Of a stretch of DNA of 64,000 nt, positions 7,337 to 15,850 are shown piece after piece. The first letter of the stretch is position 1, and every line of letters starts with the position of its first letter. This DNA comes from an uncultured Myxococcales bacterium (GTDB lineage: Bacteria > Myxococcota_A > UBA9042), in the NCBI GenBank assembly GCA_903929795.1, contig CAIYWC010000217.1:1-64000 (forward strand), given 5' to 3'. The translations under genes were made by a program, and so were the position numbers. The notes below the pieces were generated by a model. That model was not told the origin of the DNA. It searched no databases and saw only the letters and a list, made by a program, of their open reading frames with translations.

Positions 7337-9187
7337 TTAAACGGGTTCGGTCACCCAAGCGTAGACGCTGAAGATGATGCCGAGCGCGCCGGCGATGCAC
7401 AGCGGCCAGCCGGGGATGCCGAACACGCCGTTGAATGTCAGCAGGCCGACGATGATCAGCCCGGCGGAACCGGACACCCACATCGGCTTCCAGGACGGCG
7501 AAGGCATGTGGATTTCCTCCGCTTTTTCCGGCACCGGGATCTCAAAGCCCGGCGTGTACTTGTGATCCCACAGCGGCCGCTCGCTGAGCACCACCGGCGT
7601 GAAGTCGAAGTTGTGCACCGGCGGCGGCGAGGTCGTCATCCACTCCAGCGTGTTCGCATCCCACGGGTCCGAGCCGGCATCCTTGCCTTTCTTCAAGCTG
7701 GTCAGCAGGTTGTAGACAAAAACCAGGGTCGCGAACGTCATCAGGAACACGCCGCTCGTGGCGATCAGGTTCTCCGTGTTCCAGCCCGCGTCCGCCGGGT
7801 ACGTGTAAATGCGCCGCGGCATCCCGTGGTTGCCCAGCATGTGCATCGGGAAGAACGTGACGTTGAAGCCGATCAGAAAGACCCAGAAGTGGATCTTGCC
7901 GAGTGTCTCATTCATCAATTTACCAGTAATTTTGGGCAGATAGAAGTAAAATCCGGCAAACAGGCCCTGCAGCGCGCCGCCGACCAGCACGTAGTGGAAG
8001 TGCGCGACTACGAAGTACGTGTCGTGCTGCTGCAGATCCAGCGGCGGGCTTGCATGCATCATGCCGGACAGGCCGCCCAGCGTGAACATCGGGATGAACG
8101 AGATAGCGAAGAGCATCGCTGTCGGGAACGTCATCTTCGAGTTGTACATCGTGCCGATCCAATTGAAGATCTTCACGCCGGTGGGAATTGCGACGATGGC
8201 GGTTGTGGAGGCGAAAGCGGCGTCGGCGATCGGCCCCATGCCGGCGGTGAACATGTGGTGGCCCCACACGCCGAAGCCGACGAAGCCAATGAAAACACCG
8301 GAGAAAATGACGGCGTGGTGGCCAAACAGCGGGCGCCGCGTGAAGACCGGCAGGATCTCCGAGACGATGCCCATCGACGGCAGAATCAGCACGTACACTT
8401 CCGGGTGGCCAAACAGCCAGAACAGGTGCTGCCACAGGTGCGGATCGCCGCCCATATTGGTGGCGTAAAACACGGTGCCAAAAGTCCGGTCAAACGCCAG
8501 CAGAATCAGGCCCACGGCGACCGGCGGAAAGGAAAACGCCAGCAGGAACTGGATGACGAGCATCATCCACGCCAGCACCGGCACGCGCATCAGCGTCATG
8601 CCCGGCGCGCGCAGGTTCAAGATGGTGACGACGAAGTTGACGCCCGCGACCATCGACGAAACCGCGAGCAGCGTCAGGCCGGCCCACCAGAAGTCAATCG
8701 GCATGCCGGAGAAGTCGCGCGTGGTGAGCGGCGCGTAGCCGGTCCAGCCGGCGGCCGGAAAGGCGCCGCAAAATAGCAGGGACGCGTTGATGGTCAGCGA
8801 GCCCGCAAAGAACGTCCACCAGGAAAACGCGTTCATGCGGGGGAAGGCGACGTCGCGGGCGCCGATCATCAAGGGTACGAAATAGTTGGAGAAACCGGCG
8901 ATCATCGGCATGACGGCGAGGAACACCATCGTGGTCGCGTGCATCGTGACCAGGCCGTTGAAGGTGTCGCCGACGAAGATGTGCTGGTCAGGCCGGGCGA
9001 GCTGGATGCGAAACAGCAGCGCTTCCAGGCCGCCGATCAGCAGCCAGAACAGCCCGGCACCGCCGTACAAGATGCCGATTTTCTTGTGATCCACGGTCGT
9101 GAGCCAGTCCAGCAGGCCCGTCTTGCTCGGCCGTTCCTGGTGGTAGATGGGCTTTTGCGCCGCTGCGAAATCCGCGATGGATGCCAT
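7337..9187 (-). CDS. ctaD: Cytochrome c oxidase subunit I
   Basis: The product is 616 aa and is the catalytic subunit with heme a, heme a3 and CuB. CuB/heme motifs are visible: GHPEVYVLILP (His-Tyr cross-link and the type A1 Glu), WGHHMFTAGM, and HDTYFVVAHFHYVLVGG. The D-channel pattern N-x10-D-x6-N occurs in NYFVPLMIGARDVAFPRMN. These place it in the A1 heme-copper oxidases. Compared with plain aa3 subunit I it has a C-terminal extension with two more helices, as in caa3 enzymes. The ATG is preceded by GGAGC. Confidence 0.97.
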   Translation of the reverse strand: MASIADFAAAQKPIYHQERPSKTGLLDWLTTVDHKKIGILYGGAGLFWLLIGGLEALLFRIQLARPDQHIFVGDTFNGLVTMHATTMVFLAVMPMIAGFSNYFVPLMIGARDVAFPRMNAFSWWTFFAGSLTINASLLFCGAFPAAGWTGYAPLTTRDFSGMPIDFWWAGLTLLAVSSMVAGVNFVVTILNLRAPGMTLMRVPVLAWMMLVIQFLLAFSFPPVAVGLILLAFDRTFGTVFYATNMGGDPHLWQHLFWLFGHPEVYVLILPSMGIVSEILPVFTRRPLFGHHAVIFSGVFIGFVGFGVWGHHMFTAGMGPIADAAFASTTAIVAIPTGVKIFNWIGTMYNSKMTFPTAMLFAISFIPMFTLGGLSGMMHASPPLDLQQHDTYFVVAHFHYVLVGGALQGLFAGFYFYLPKITGKLMNETLGKIHFWVFLIGFNVTFFPMHMLGNHGMPRRIYTYPADAGWNTENLIATSGVFLMTFATLVFVYNLLTSLKKGKDAGSDPWDANTLEWMTTSPPPVHNFDFTPVVLSERPLWDHKYTPGFEIPVPEKAEEIHMPSPSWKPMWVSGSAGLIIVGLLTFNGVFGIPGWPLCIAGALGIIFSVYAWVTEPV

Positions 9188-9256
9188 GATGCTTGCTCCG
9201 AAACGATTCTGGCGATTCTGCTAAGAGTTCCGTTAGGTTCGACTCGTCGGGGACGA

Positions 9257-10327
9257 TTACTTCAGGCTGGTCAAGAAGCCCGCGACGTCCGAAGCTTCCT
9301 GGTCCGTCAGGCCCAGGTTGCTCATCAGCGCGCCCGGCTTCACCGCCTGCGGGTTCTTGACCCACGTCGCGATGCTGTCCGGCGAGTTCTTCAGCGTGTG
9401 CGCGGCGATGTAGTCGCGGCTGCCGACGTGGGTCAGGTTCGGTCCCGACGTCCGCGAGCGCGCGCCCGGCGCCAACTCCGACAAGCCGTTGATCGTGTGA
9501 CACGCGACGCAGCCCTTGTTCATGAAGACCTTCTGGCCCGCTTCCTGCTGCGGCGTCGTCGGCTTGGCTGCGGCCTGCTTCATCCGCGTCACCCAGTTTT
9601 CGTAGCTGTCCGGGCCGTCTTTCGGATGCACGATGATGCGGATGCCCATCAGCGCGTGGCTTGCGCCGCACAGCTCCGCGCACTGGCCATCAAAGCTGCC
9701 AACCTCTTTGGGCTTGAAATTCAACGGGTAATTGCGTCCCGGCGTCGCGTCGCGCTTGCCCGAGAGCCGCGGCACCCACCAAGCGTGGATCACGTCCGCC
9801 GACGTCAAGTGCAGCATGACTTGCGTGCCGACCTCGACGTGCATCTCGTTGCCGGTGTTGATGCCTTCCTTCTTGTAGTCCAGCTCCCACCACCACTGCT
9901 TGCCGGTGACGTCGATGTCGATGATCTTCTGGTTCATATCCGGGCGCTTGGCCAGCTCGAACAGGCCGCCCAGCGTTGGCACCGTGATGCCGAGCACCAC
10001 CAGCGTCGGCACAATCGTCCAGGCGATCTCCAGCCGCGAGTCGCCAAAGCTCTGCTCCGGCAGCGCATTGTCGCCCGGCTTCTTGCGGAACTTGACGATC
10101 GCGATGAAAAACGCCGCGAGCACGCCGAAAAAGATGATCGAGTCGAGCACCAGGTACAGGTTGTAAAACCAGGCGCTGACCTCGCTGGCGTCGGCCGCGG
10201 GGTGCTGGTAGGCGTCGCGCGGGTGCAACTCCTCGCAAGCCGCCGTCAAGCCTGCCAGCAGCAGGAGCGAGGTCGTCAAAGCGAGCGAAGGCAGGCGTTT
10301 TTGGAGCGAACGGAGGGCGTTGGACAT
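9257..10327 (-). CDS. ctaC: Cytochrome c oxidase subunit II with fused cytochrome c (caa3)
   Basis: The product is a 356-aa lipoprotein (LTAAC, Cys31) with two helices, then the CuA cupredoxin domain (VIHAWWVPRLSGKRDATPG and GQCAELCGASHALM), then a C-terminal cytochrome c domain (CVACH at 273-277, Met in GALMSN). This architecture defines caa3 oxidases, which accept electrons through the covalent heme. All CuA ligands are present. AGAAGGAA lies about 10 bases upstream of the ATG. Confidence 0.96.
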   Translation of the reverse strand: MSNALRSLQKRLPSLALTTSLLLLAGLTAACEELHPRDAYQHPAADASEVSAWFYNLYLVLDSIIFFGVLAAFFIAIVKFRKKPGDNALPEQSFGDSRLEIAWTIVPTLVVLGITVPTLGGLFELAKRPDMNQKIIDIDVTGKQWWWELDYKKEGINTGNEMHVEVGTQVMLHLTSADVIHAWWVPRLSGKRDATPGRNYPLNFKPKEVGSFDGQCAELCGASHALMGIRIIVHPKDGPDSYENWVTRMKQAAAKPTTPQQEAGQKVFMNKGCVACHTINGLSELAPGARSRTSGPNLTHVGSRDYIAAHTLKNSPDSIATWVKNPQAVKPGALMSNLGLTDQEASDVAGFLTSLK

Positions 10328-10351
10328 CAGAGGCGTTCCTTCTGTGGCAAC

Positions 10352-11413
10352 TCAGGCGAGGGGGCGATGAATCATCAGATCGACAATCATCGCCGTGAAG
10401 ACAGCGTGGAGGTAAAGCAGCGAGGCAAAAAAGGTCTTACGAGCCAAGGCGTCGGTCTTGCCGCGCAGCAGCGTGACGCAGCTCCACAGGAACCACAGGC
10501 TCGCGACCATGGCAAACAGGCCGTAGCCTACCGACAAGTGCCGGGTCAGCGCCGGCAGGGTGGCAAACGGCACAATCGCAAGTGCATATAGGACCATGCG
10601 CGCATACGTGGCTTCGTTGCCGTGGGTGATCGGCAGCATCGGGAAGCCGGCATTTTGATAGTCCGCCTTGCGAAACAGCGAGATCGCCCAAAAGTGCGGC
10701 GGCGTCCACAGGAAGACGATCGTGAACAGGGTGACGCTCATCAGGCCGATGGAGCCATGCAACGCGGCGTCGACGATGACCGGCGGAGCTGCGCCGGCCG
10801 CGCCGCCGATCACGATGTTCAGCGGCGTGCGCGGCTTGAGCCAGATCGTGTAGACGAAAACGTAGAACAGGATCGTCGCTGCGCCCGCGAGCATGCCGCC
10901 CACGCGCGCGGCCTGGGCGACCTCCGGCGTCGCTTGCCAGCCCAGCAGCGCGATGCCGCCGAGCGAAAGCGCGATCGCGAACGCCAGCGCTTCGCCCGGC
11001 AGGACCAGGCCGGTCGGCAGCGGCCGCTGGCGTGTGCGCTCCATGTTCAGGTCCGATTTGCGCTCCAGCCAGGCGTTGAACACTGAGCTCGCCGCAGCGC
11101 ACAGCGCGATACCGGCAATGATGGCGGAACCCCGCGCCAGGCTCGGCCACGCCACGTCGTCGATAGCGAGCGCCGGCAGCCCGGTGAAAAATACCAGCCC
11201 GACGACCGACGGCCGCGTCGTCGCCAGCAGCCCACGCGCCACCGTCCACGGCGTCCGCGGGCTCGGCGGCAGCGCCCCGCCCCGGCGTGCGTCATCGGTC
11301 GCCACATCCCGCTGCGCCAGCGGCCCGGCCGTCTGCGCCGAACGCAACGCGCGGACCGTCTCTGCCGGGGCGGGCTGCGGCGCGGACGCCAGTGCACGGA
11401 TGCTCAGCTTCAT
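10352..11413 (-). CDS. ctaB: Protoheme IX farnesyltransferase (heme O synthase)
   Basis: The product is 353 aa, a UbiA-family membrane prenyltransferase making heme O from heme B. The first prenyl-binding motif is NAWLERKSDLNMERTRQRP (Glu in place of the first Asp, as in COX10-type enzymes). The second region includes FLWTPPHFWAISLFRKADY. About nine helices follow a non-conserved N-terminus of about 55 residues, so the true start may lie later than ATG 11413. It is the first gene of the operon. No heme A synthase (CtaA) lies in the window, so heme A would depend on a gene elsewhere. Confidence 0.92.
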   Translation of the reverse strand: MKLSIRALASAPQPAPAETVRALRSAQTAGPLAQRDVATDDARRGGALPPSPRTPWTVARGLLATTRPSVVGLVFFTGLPALAIDDVAWPSLARGSAIIAGIALCAAASSVFNAWLERKSDLNMERTRQRPLPTGLVLPGEALAFAIALSLGGIALLGWQATPEVAQAARVGGMLAGAATILFYVFVYTIWLKPRTPLNIVIGGAAGAAPPVIVDAALHGSIGLMSVTLFTIVFLWTPPHFWAISLFRKADYQNAGFPMLPITHGNEATYARMVLYALAIVPFATLPALTRHLSVGYGLFAMVASLWFLWSCVTLLRGKTDALARKTFFASLLYLHAVFTAMIVDLMIHRPLA

Positions 11414-11767
11414 CGACAAAAGAGTCTCCAGATTCCGGTGGCGCTGGCGGCGAACTGTCAGCAGCGCAACCCCGCAGCGCTTGTTCTGCCCGGCAGGGAT
11501 GGTTTCAACAACGTGTTTTCGCAGATTCCCGCAATGCTGACAAACGCTTCGTGTCCAGAAAGTGGGCTGCTCACGCGCGCCCGGGGCGAGCCATCGCAGC
11601 TCTGATTCTGTCCAGCGAATCCGCGAAGTGGCACCCCGCGGCGGCGCGGCTTGTAGCCGATGGCCCGACTTTTGTCTAGGCGTTCGCACGCCTGACTGCG
11701 TCAATTTGCCCAGTTGACACGATCGCGCACGCCGGTGTCGCAGGTGACCTGTCGGGCGAATCCGCTG
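11414..11767. other. 354-bp intergenic region upstream of ctaB
   Basis: No gene is supported. It should carry the promoter of the oxidase operon on the minus strand and the 3' end of the acidic protein gene's transcript. A small hairpin at 11678-11693 (AGGCG/CGCCT) is visible without a T-tract. No FNR-type palindrome was recognised. Confidence 0.5.
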
Positions 11768-12193
11768 TTAATCCCACCACTTTTCTTCGTCGGCCTCTTC
11801 GTCCGGCTCCACGTCGCCGTCCACTTCATCCAGGCCCAGATCGTCGTCGTCCAGGTCCGTTGGCGCTTTGCGCGGCACGGCTTCGCCTTCGTCGAGCTCT
11901 TTCTCCGGATCCAGCTCCGCCTCTTCTTCCTCTTCCTCGTCGGCAACCGGATAGTCGTCTTCGTCAAAATTCAGCTCGCGCTCGACTTCCTCGTCCTCTT
12001 CTTCTTCCTCGTCCTCGTCAAAATCGTCGTCGCCATCGTCGCCATCGTCGTCGAAGTCCTCGTCCTCCTCGAACTCGTCGTCGTCCTCCCACTCGTCGTC
12101 GTACCCGGCGCGCAGAGGCTCAACGGCCGGAGAATTGCCATGCGCAATGGGCAGTTGAAGGCGTTTGGCAATGACGTCGAGTTCAAACTGCAT
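11768..12193 (-). CDS. Very acidic low-complexity protein
   Basis: The product is 141 aa. About 25 ordinary residues (MQFELDVIAKRLQLPIAHGN) are followed by about 110 residues dominated by Asp and Glu runs, ending in EEKWWD. The start at 12193 is chosen for AGGAG eight bases upstream. No catalytic motif, signal peptide or membrane segment is seen. Such tails resemble acidic tails of RNA polymerase delta or chaperone-like proteins, but no homology can be claimed. It is divergently placed from the unknown gene at 12338. Confidence 0.65.
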   Translation of the reverse strand: MQFELDVIAKRLQLPIAHGNSPAVEPLRAGYDDEWEDDDEFEEDEDFDDDGDDGDDDFDEDEEEEEDEEVERELNFDEDDYPVADEEEEEEAELDPEKELDEGEAVPRKAPTDLDDDDLGLDEVDGDVEPDEEADEEKWWD

Positions 12194-12337
12194 GGTGCTG
12201 GCTCCTGGCAAGATGGCGGGCTGCTGACAACAACTTCCCGGGGCGCGGCATGCCGTTTTTTTTGGCGCATGGCAAGTATTCACATGCAGGCGCTATGCTG
12301 CGGGCGCAAGTTGCCAGCTTGCCGGCCCGGAGGCCCC

Positions 12338-13372
12338 ATGGAAGCGAAGCGTCGTGAACAGTGCCTGCAACAGGCTTTTTTGGCCCCGCAGCTGCCGTTG
12401 CTGACCGACGCGCTGGACGCGCTCGTCGATCTGTTGCGCAGTCAAGGCGCGGCGCCGGACCGCTATCTCGGCGCGAAACGCGGCAGTGATTGGCTGAAAA
12501 AAGCCAGCTCATTTCGTGCGTTGTGCGACTCTGGGCGGATTCAGCCGGAGCTGCTGGATCGCGCGTTGGCGGAGATCGCGGACGACGCGCTCGGCGCCGC
12601 GCAGATCATCGATCGCTTTCTGCTGCCGTACGCGCTGCTGGCGGCGGCGCGGCCGCAGCTGTCCGGCGATCCGCCGCCGTGGCTGGTCGACGCGCTGGCT
12701 GCGATGATCGCGGTGGATGCCGAGGAGGCGCTGCTGGACGTGGCGGTGGCGCAGGACCGGCTGGACGGGGAGAGCGGTTGCCTGACGCTGCCCTGGCTTG
12801 CGCGGCGGACGCTCGTGGCGCGCTGGCTCGCGCGGCAGCTGACCCCGGCGCGGCTGTGGCGGGTGCTGGCGGGCAAGGACGACTGGCGGGCGGTGCTGAG
12901 TCCCGAACTTCTGGCGCAGGCGCAGGCGATCCACGCGGGGGCTGCGCCGCAGGTGGTGTCGGGAAGTTATGAAGAAGATGACGTATTTTCGCTCATGGAC
13001 GCGTTCCATGCGCTGACGTGCGCGCGCCAGCGTCAGCGTGGCCTGCCCGCGAGCCTGGCGATTGTGCCGGCCGGCGGAGGCCTGCTGTGGCAGCTGGCGA
13101 ACGGTCAACTGCGTGCGGCGGGCGAAAGCCTGTCCGTGACCCAATCGCTAGCGGCGGGCTTTCTGGAGCCGCCGCTGCACGCGTTGCCGATCCCCGTGGC
13201 GCTTGGCGCGGGGCTGCGCACGGCGGGCTGGCACACGCTGCGGCTGGAGCTCGACGACGTGGACGCCGCCGACGAGCTGCTGGATGCGCTGCTGGATCTC
13301 GCGCTGGACCCCCTGGCGCCGCAAACGCTGGACGGGCTTGGCTTTCGCATCGTACCGTTGGCGAATCCGTAG
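12338..13372 (+). CDS. Unknown protein upstream of zwf
   Basis: The product is 344 aa, Ala/Leu-rich and probably mostly alpha-helical in the first 220 residues, then mixed. No signal peptide or known motif was recognised. The ATG at 12338 follows GGAGG by a short spacer. It ends 24 bp before zwf on the same strand, so it may be the first gene of the pentose phosphate operon. Its long, clean, codon-biased frame supports a real gene. Confidence 0.7.
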   Translation: MEAKRREQCLQQAFLAPQLPLLTDALDALVDLLRSQGAAPDRYLGAKRGSDWLKKASSFRALCDSGRIQPELLDRALAEIADDALGAAQIIDRFLLPYALLAAARPQLSGDPPPWLVDALAAMIAVDAEEALLDVAVAQDRLDGESGCLTLPWLARRTLVARWLARQLTPARLWRVLAGKDDWRAVLSPELLAQAQAIHAGAAPQVVSGSYEEDDVFSLMDAFHALTCARQRQRGLPASLAIVPAGGGLLWQLANGQLRAAGESLSVTQSLAAGFLEPPLHALPIPVALGAGLRTAGWHTLRLELDDVDAADELLDALLDLALDPLAPQTLDGLGFRIVPLANP

Positions 13373-13396
13373 TATCGTCCGCGGCGAGGGGGGCTC

Positions 13397-14902
13397 ATGC
13401 TGTCTGCGCCGGTTTCCGTGCAAGTGCCTACGCAGATTGTGATTTTTGGCGCGTCAGGCGATCTGACCGGCCGTAAGCTGATCCCGGCGATCGTGGAAGC
13501 AGCGTGTCGGCGGGCGTTTCTCGCGCCCGTGCAAGTCATCGGCGTCGATCTGCGACCGCTCTCCAGCGAGGCGTGGCGCACGGAGCTCCAGCCCAAAATT
13601 GCCGCTTCGCAGCTGCGGATTTGGGACGAACTGGCGCCGAACGTGCACTACCATTCCATCGGCGACAGCTCGCCGGAGGCGTTTGAGCACTTGCGCAGCC
13701 ACCTGGATGAGCTGGCAGGTCCGGAGCACGGCGTCGTGGGTCGGCTGTTTCACCTTGCGCTCAAACCGGCGCTTTTTGCGGCGACGATCGAGTCGCTGGC
13801 CAACGCCGGGATGCTCCAGGACGATCCGCTGCGCATTGAAGCCTGGCGGCGCGTCGTCATCGAGAAGCCGTTCGGCAGCGATTTGGCGACGGCGCAATGG
13901 CTGAACCTGATGCTGCGCCGGCACTTGCGCGAGGAGCAGATCTACCGGATCGACCACTATCTGGGCAAGGAAACGGTCCAGAATATTCTGGCTTTTCGCT
14001 TTGAAAACGCGATCTTTGAGCCGATTTGGTCGAGCCAGAACGTCGAGTCGGTGGAGATCAGCGTCTGCGAGACGCTGGGCATGGCGTCCGGGCGCGGCAA
14101 GTACTACGACGGTGCGGGGGCGCTGCGCGACATGGTGCAGAACCACCTGATGCAGCTGCTGTGCCTGGTCGCGATGGAGCCGCCGACCTCGCTGGACGCC
14201 GAGGCCGTGCGCACCGAAAAAGTCAAGGTTTTGAAGGCGCTGGAGGCGTTTGCCGATCCTCAGGACGTCTGGCGCAACGTCGTGCGCGGGCAATACCAGG
14301 CGGCGGGCGGTGACTGCGGCTATCTGGAAGAAGACGGCGTGTCCGCGGATTCGACGACAGAGTCGTACGTCGCGATTCGCGCGCGGATCCACAACTGGCG
14401 CTGGGCTGGCGTGCCATTCTTTTTGCGCACCGGCAAGCGGCTGCACAAGCGCTACAGCGAGATTGTCGTGCGGTTTCGCGTGCCACCGGCGGATCTGTTC
14501 TCGGGACCGACCCCGGCGGACATCTGCCGGCTGCGGCCCAACACGCTCGTGTTTCGCATCCAGCCTGACGAGGGCATTCGCCTGACGTTCATCGTCAAGC
14601 AGCCGGGCCTGGGGCACATCATGCGTCAGGCGACGCTGGGCTTTGATTACAAAGACCTTTTTCCCGGCGATTCACCCGATCCGTACGAGCGGCTGCTGCT
14701 GGACGCCGTCGCCGGGCAAGCGACGCTGTTCATCCGCGGCGACGAGGCGGAAGCTGCCTGGCGGTTTGCCGATTCGATTCGCGTCGGCTGGAATGCCGAC
14801 GGCGCGCCGCCACCTGTGCCGTACGCGAGCGGCACGGGCGGTCCCGGGGCGGCCGATGAGCTGTTTCGCGGCTGCGAAGGCGTCTGGGGACGCGGCGAAT
14901 GA
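13397..14902 (+). CDS. zwf: Glucose-6-phosphate 1-dehydrogenase
   Basis: The product is 501 aa, the usual family length. It oxidises glucose-6-phosphate to 6-phosphogluconolactone with production of NAD(P)H. N-terminal nucleotide-binding GASGDLTGRKL, the EKPFG motif and the active-site RIDHYLGKE are all intact. The downstream DMVQNHLMQLLCLVAMEPP region is also typical. GGGGGG lies just before ATG 13397. With pgl and gnd it completes the oxidative pentose phosphate branch. Confidence 0.96.
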   Translation: MLSAPVSVQVPTQIVIFGASGDLTGRKLIPAIVEAACRRAFLAPVQVIGVDLRPLSSEAWRTELQPKIAASQLRIWDELAPNVHYHSIGDSSPEAFEHLRSHLDELAGPEHGVVGRLFHLALKPALFAATIESLANAGMLQDDPLRIEAWRRVVIEKPFGSDLATAQWLNLMLRRHLREEQIYRIDHYLGKETVQNILAFRFENAIFEPIWSSQNVESVEISVCETLGMASGRGKYYDGAGALRDMVQNHLMQLLCLVAMEPPTSLDAEAVRTEKVKVLKALEAFADPQDVWRNVVRGQYQAAGGDCGYLEEDGVSADSTTESYVAIRARIHNWRWAGVPFFLRTGKRLHKRYSEIVVRFRVPPADLFSGPTPADICRLRPNTLVFRIQPDEGIRLTFIVKQPGLGHIMRQATLGFDYKDLFPGDSPDPYERLLLDAVAGQATLFIRGDEAEAAWRFADSIRVGWNADGAPPPVPYASGTGGPGAADELFRGCEGVWGRGE

Positions 14903-14916
14903 GACACACGCGCCGC

Positions 14917-15036
14917 AGCTCGGGATCAAGCGTCGGTCATCGCGGTGTGCCTCCTTCGGCACACGCTTGCGGTCCCAGTCCGAAATGCGACAGGTCTGAC
15001 CGGAAAAATGGGGTGTTGGGCATAGGTCAGCAGGTT
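14917..15036 (+). repeat. Interspersed intergenic repeat, copy A
   Basis: About 120 bp between zwf and pgl. It opens with AGCTCGGGATCAAGC, holds a 7-bp hairpin (GTGTGCC/GGCACAC, 14945-14964) and then the conserved core from 14969 (GTCCGAAATGCGACAGG, then CTGACCGG, then GGTGTTGG and GGTCAGCAGGTT). The core recurs in copies B, C and D of this window. Confidence 0.75.
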
Positions 15037-15066
15037 TAGCTGCCGGTGCGCAGCGAGGAGGAGAGC

Positions 15067-15849
15067 ATGATGCAGATTCATTCCGGCGGGCCGAAACGGC
15101 CAAACGTCCATGTGCTCGGCGATTACGGTCCGCAGGCGGCGCAGATGATCGCCGACGCGATCCTGACGACGATCGCGGAGACGGGGCGGTGTCGGCTCGG
15201 GCTGGCGGGCGGAAGAACGCCGGCGCCGGTCTACGGCCAGCTGCGCGCGCTGTTGCCCGCGAGCGCGTACCGCCAGCTGCGCGTGACCTGGACCGACGAG
15301 CGCGTGCTGGAGAAGGTCGGCCACGCGCCCGGCGATTGGCAGCCGTTTGACCCGGAGAGCAACCTGCGGATGGCGTACGCGGAATGGCTATCCAAGGTGC
15401 CGATATCCCACGAGAATGTCCTGCCGATGAGCCTGTCGGGCGACGCGCGTGTGGAGCTGCTGCGGTTTGGCAAGGCGTTTCGCGCGCAGTTTGACGGCGG
15501 GCTGGACATCGCGCTGCTCGGGTTGGGGAGCGATGGCCACGTCGCGTCGCTGTTTCCCGGGCATCCGGCGCTGGACGTCGACGATCTGGCGCTGGCGGTG
15601 CACGACAGCCCCAAGCCGCCGGCGGCGCGCATCTCGCTGACGCTGCCGGTGCTCAAACGCGCGCGGACGGTCATCATCCTGGCGCGCGGCAAGGCCAAGT
15701 CGGACGTGATTGTGCGGGCGATGGCGGGCGATGCCGCGCTGCCGGTGACCCGGTTTCTCGAGCACCCACGGGCGTTTTTTCTGCTCGATTCGGCGGCGGC
15801 CCGGGGCATCGTCCTGGCCGAACTCGACGCGATGACGCCGGGAGAATGA
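15067..15849 (+). CDS. pgl: 6-phosphogluconolactonase
   Basis: The product is 260 aa. It hydrolyses 6-phosphogluconolactone. Family motifs: LAGGRTPAPVYGQL, TWTDERVLEKV, and GLGSDGHVASLFPGHP near the C-terminal third. The chosen ATG at 15067 follows AGGAGGAG; an in-frame GTG at 15046 lies upstream but overlaps this ribosome site. It sits one base before gnd, so the two are likely co-translated. Confidence 0.95.
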   Translation: MMQIHSGGPKRPNVHVLGDYGPQAAQMIADAILTTIAETGRCRLGLAGGRTPAPVYGQLRALLPASAYRQLRVTWTDERVLEKVGHAPGDWQPFDPESNLRMAYAEWLSKVPISHENVLPMSLSGDARVELLRFGKAFRAQFDGGLDIALLGLGSDGHVASLFPGHPALDVDDLALAVHDSPKPPAARISLTLPVLKRARTVIILARGKAKSDVIVRAMAGDAALPVTRFLEHPRAFFLLDSAAARGIVLAELDAMTPGE

Positions 15850-15850
15850 C

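Noticed and set aside
11678-11693. Small hairpin AGGCG/CGCCT as a terminator
   Set aside because: Only 5 bp, no T-tract on either strand; too weak to list as a terminator.
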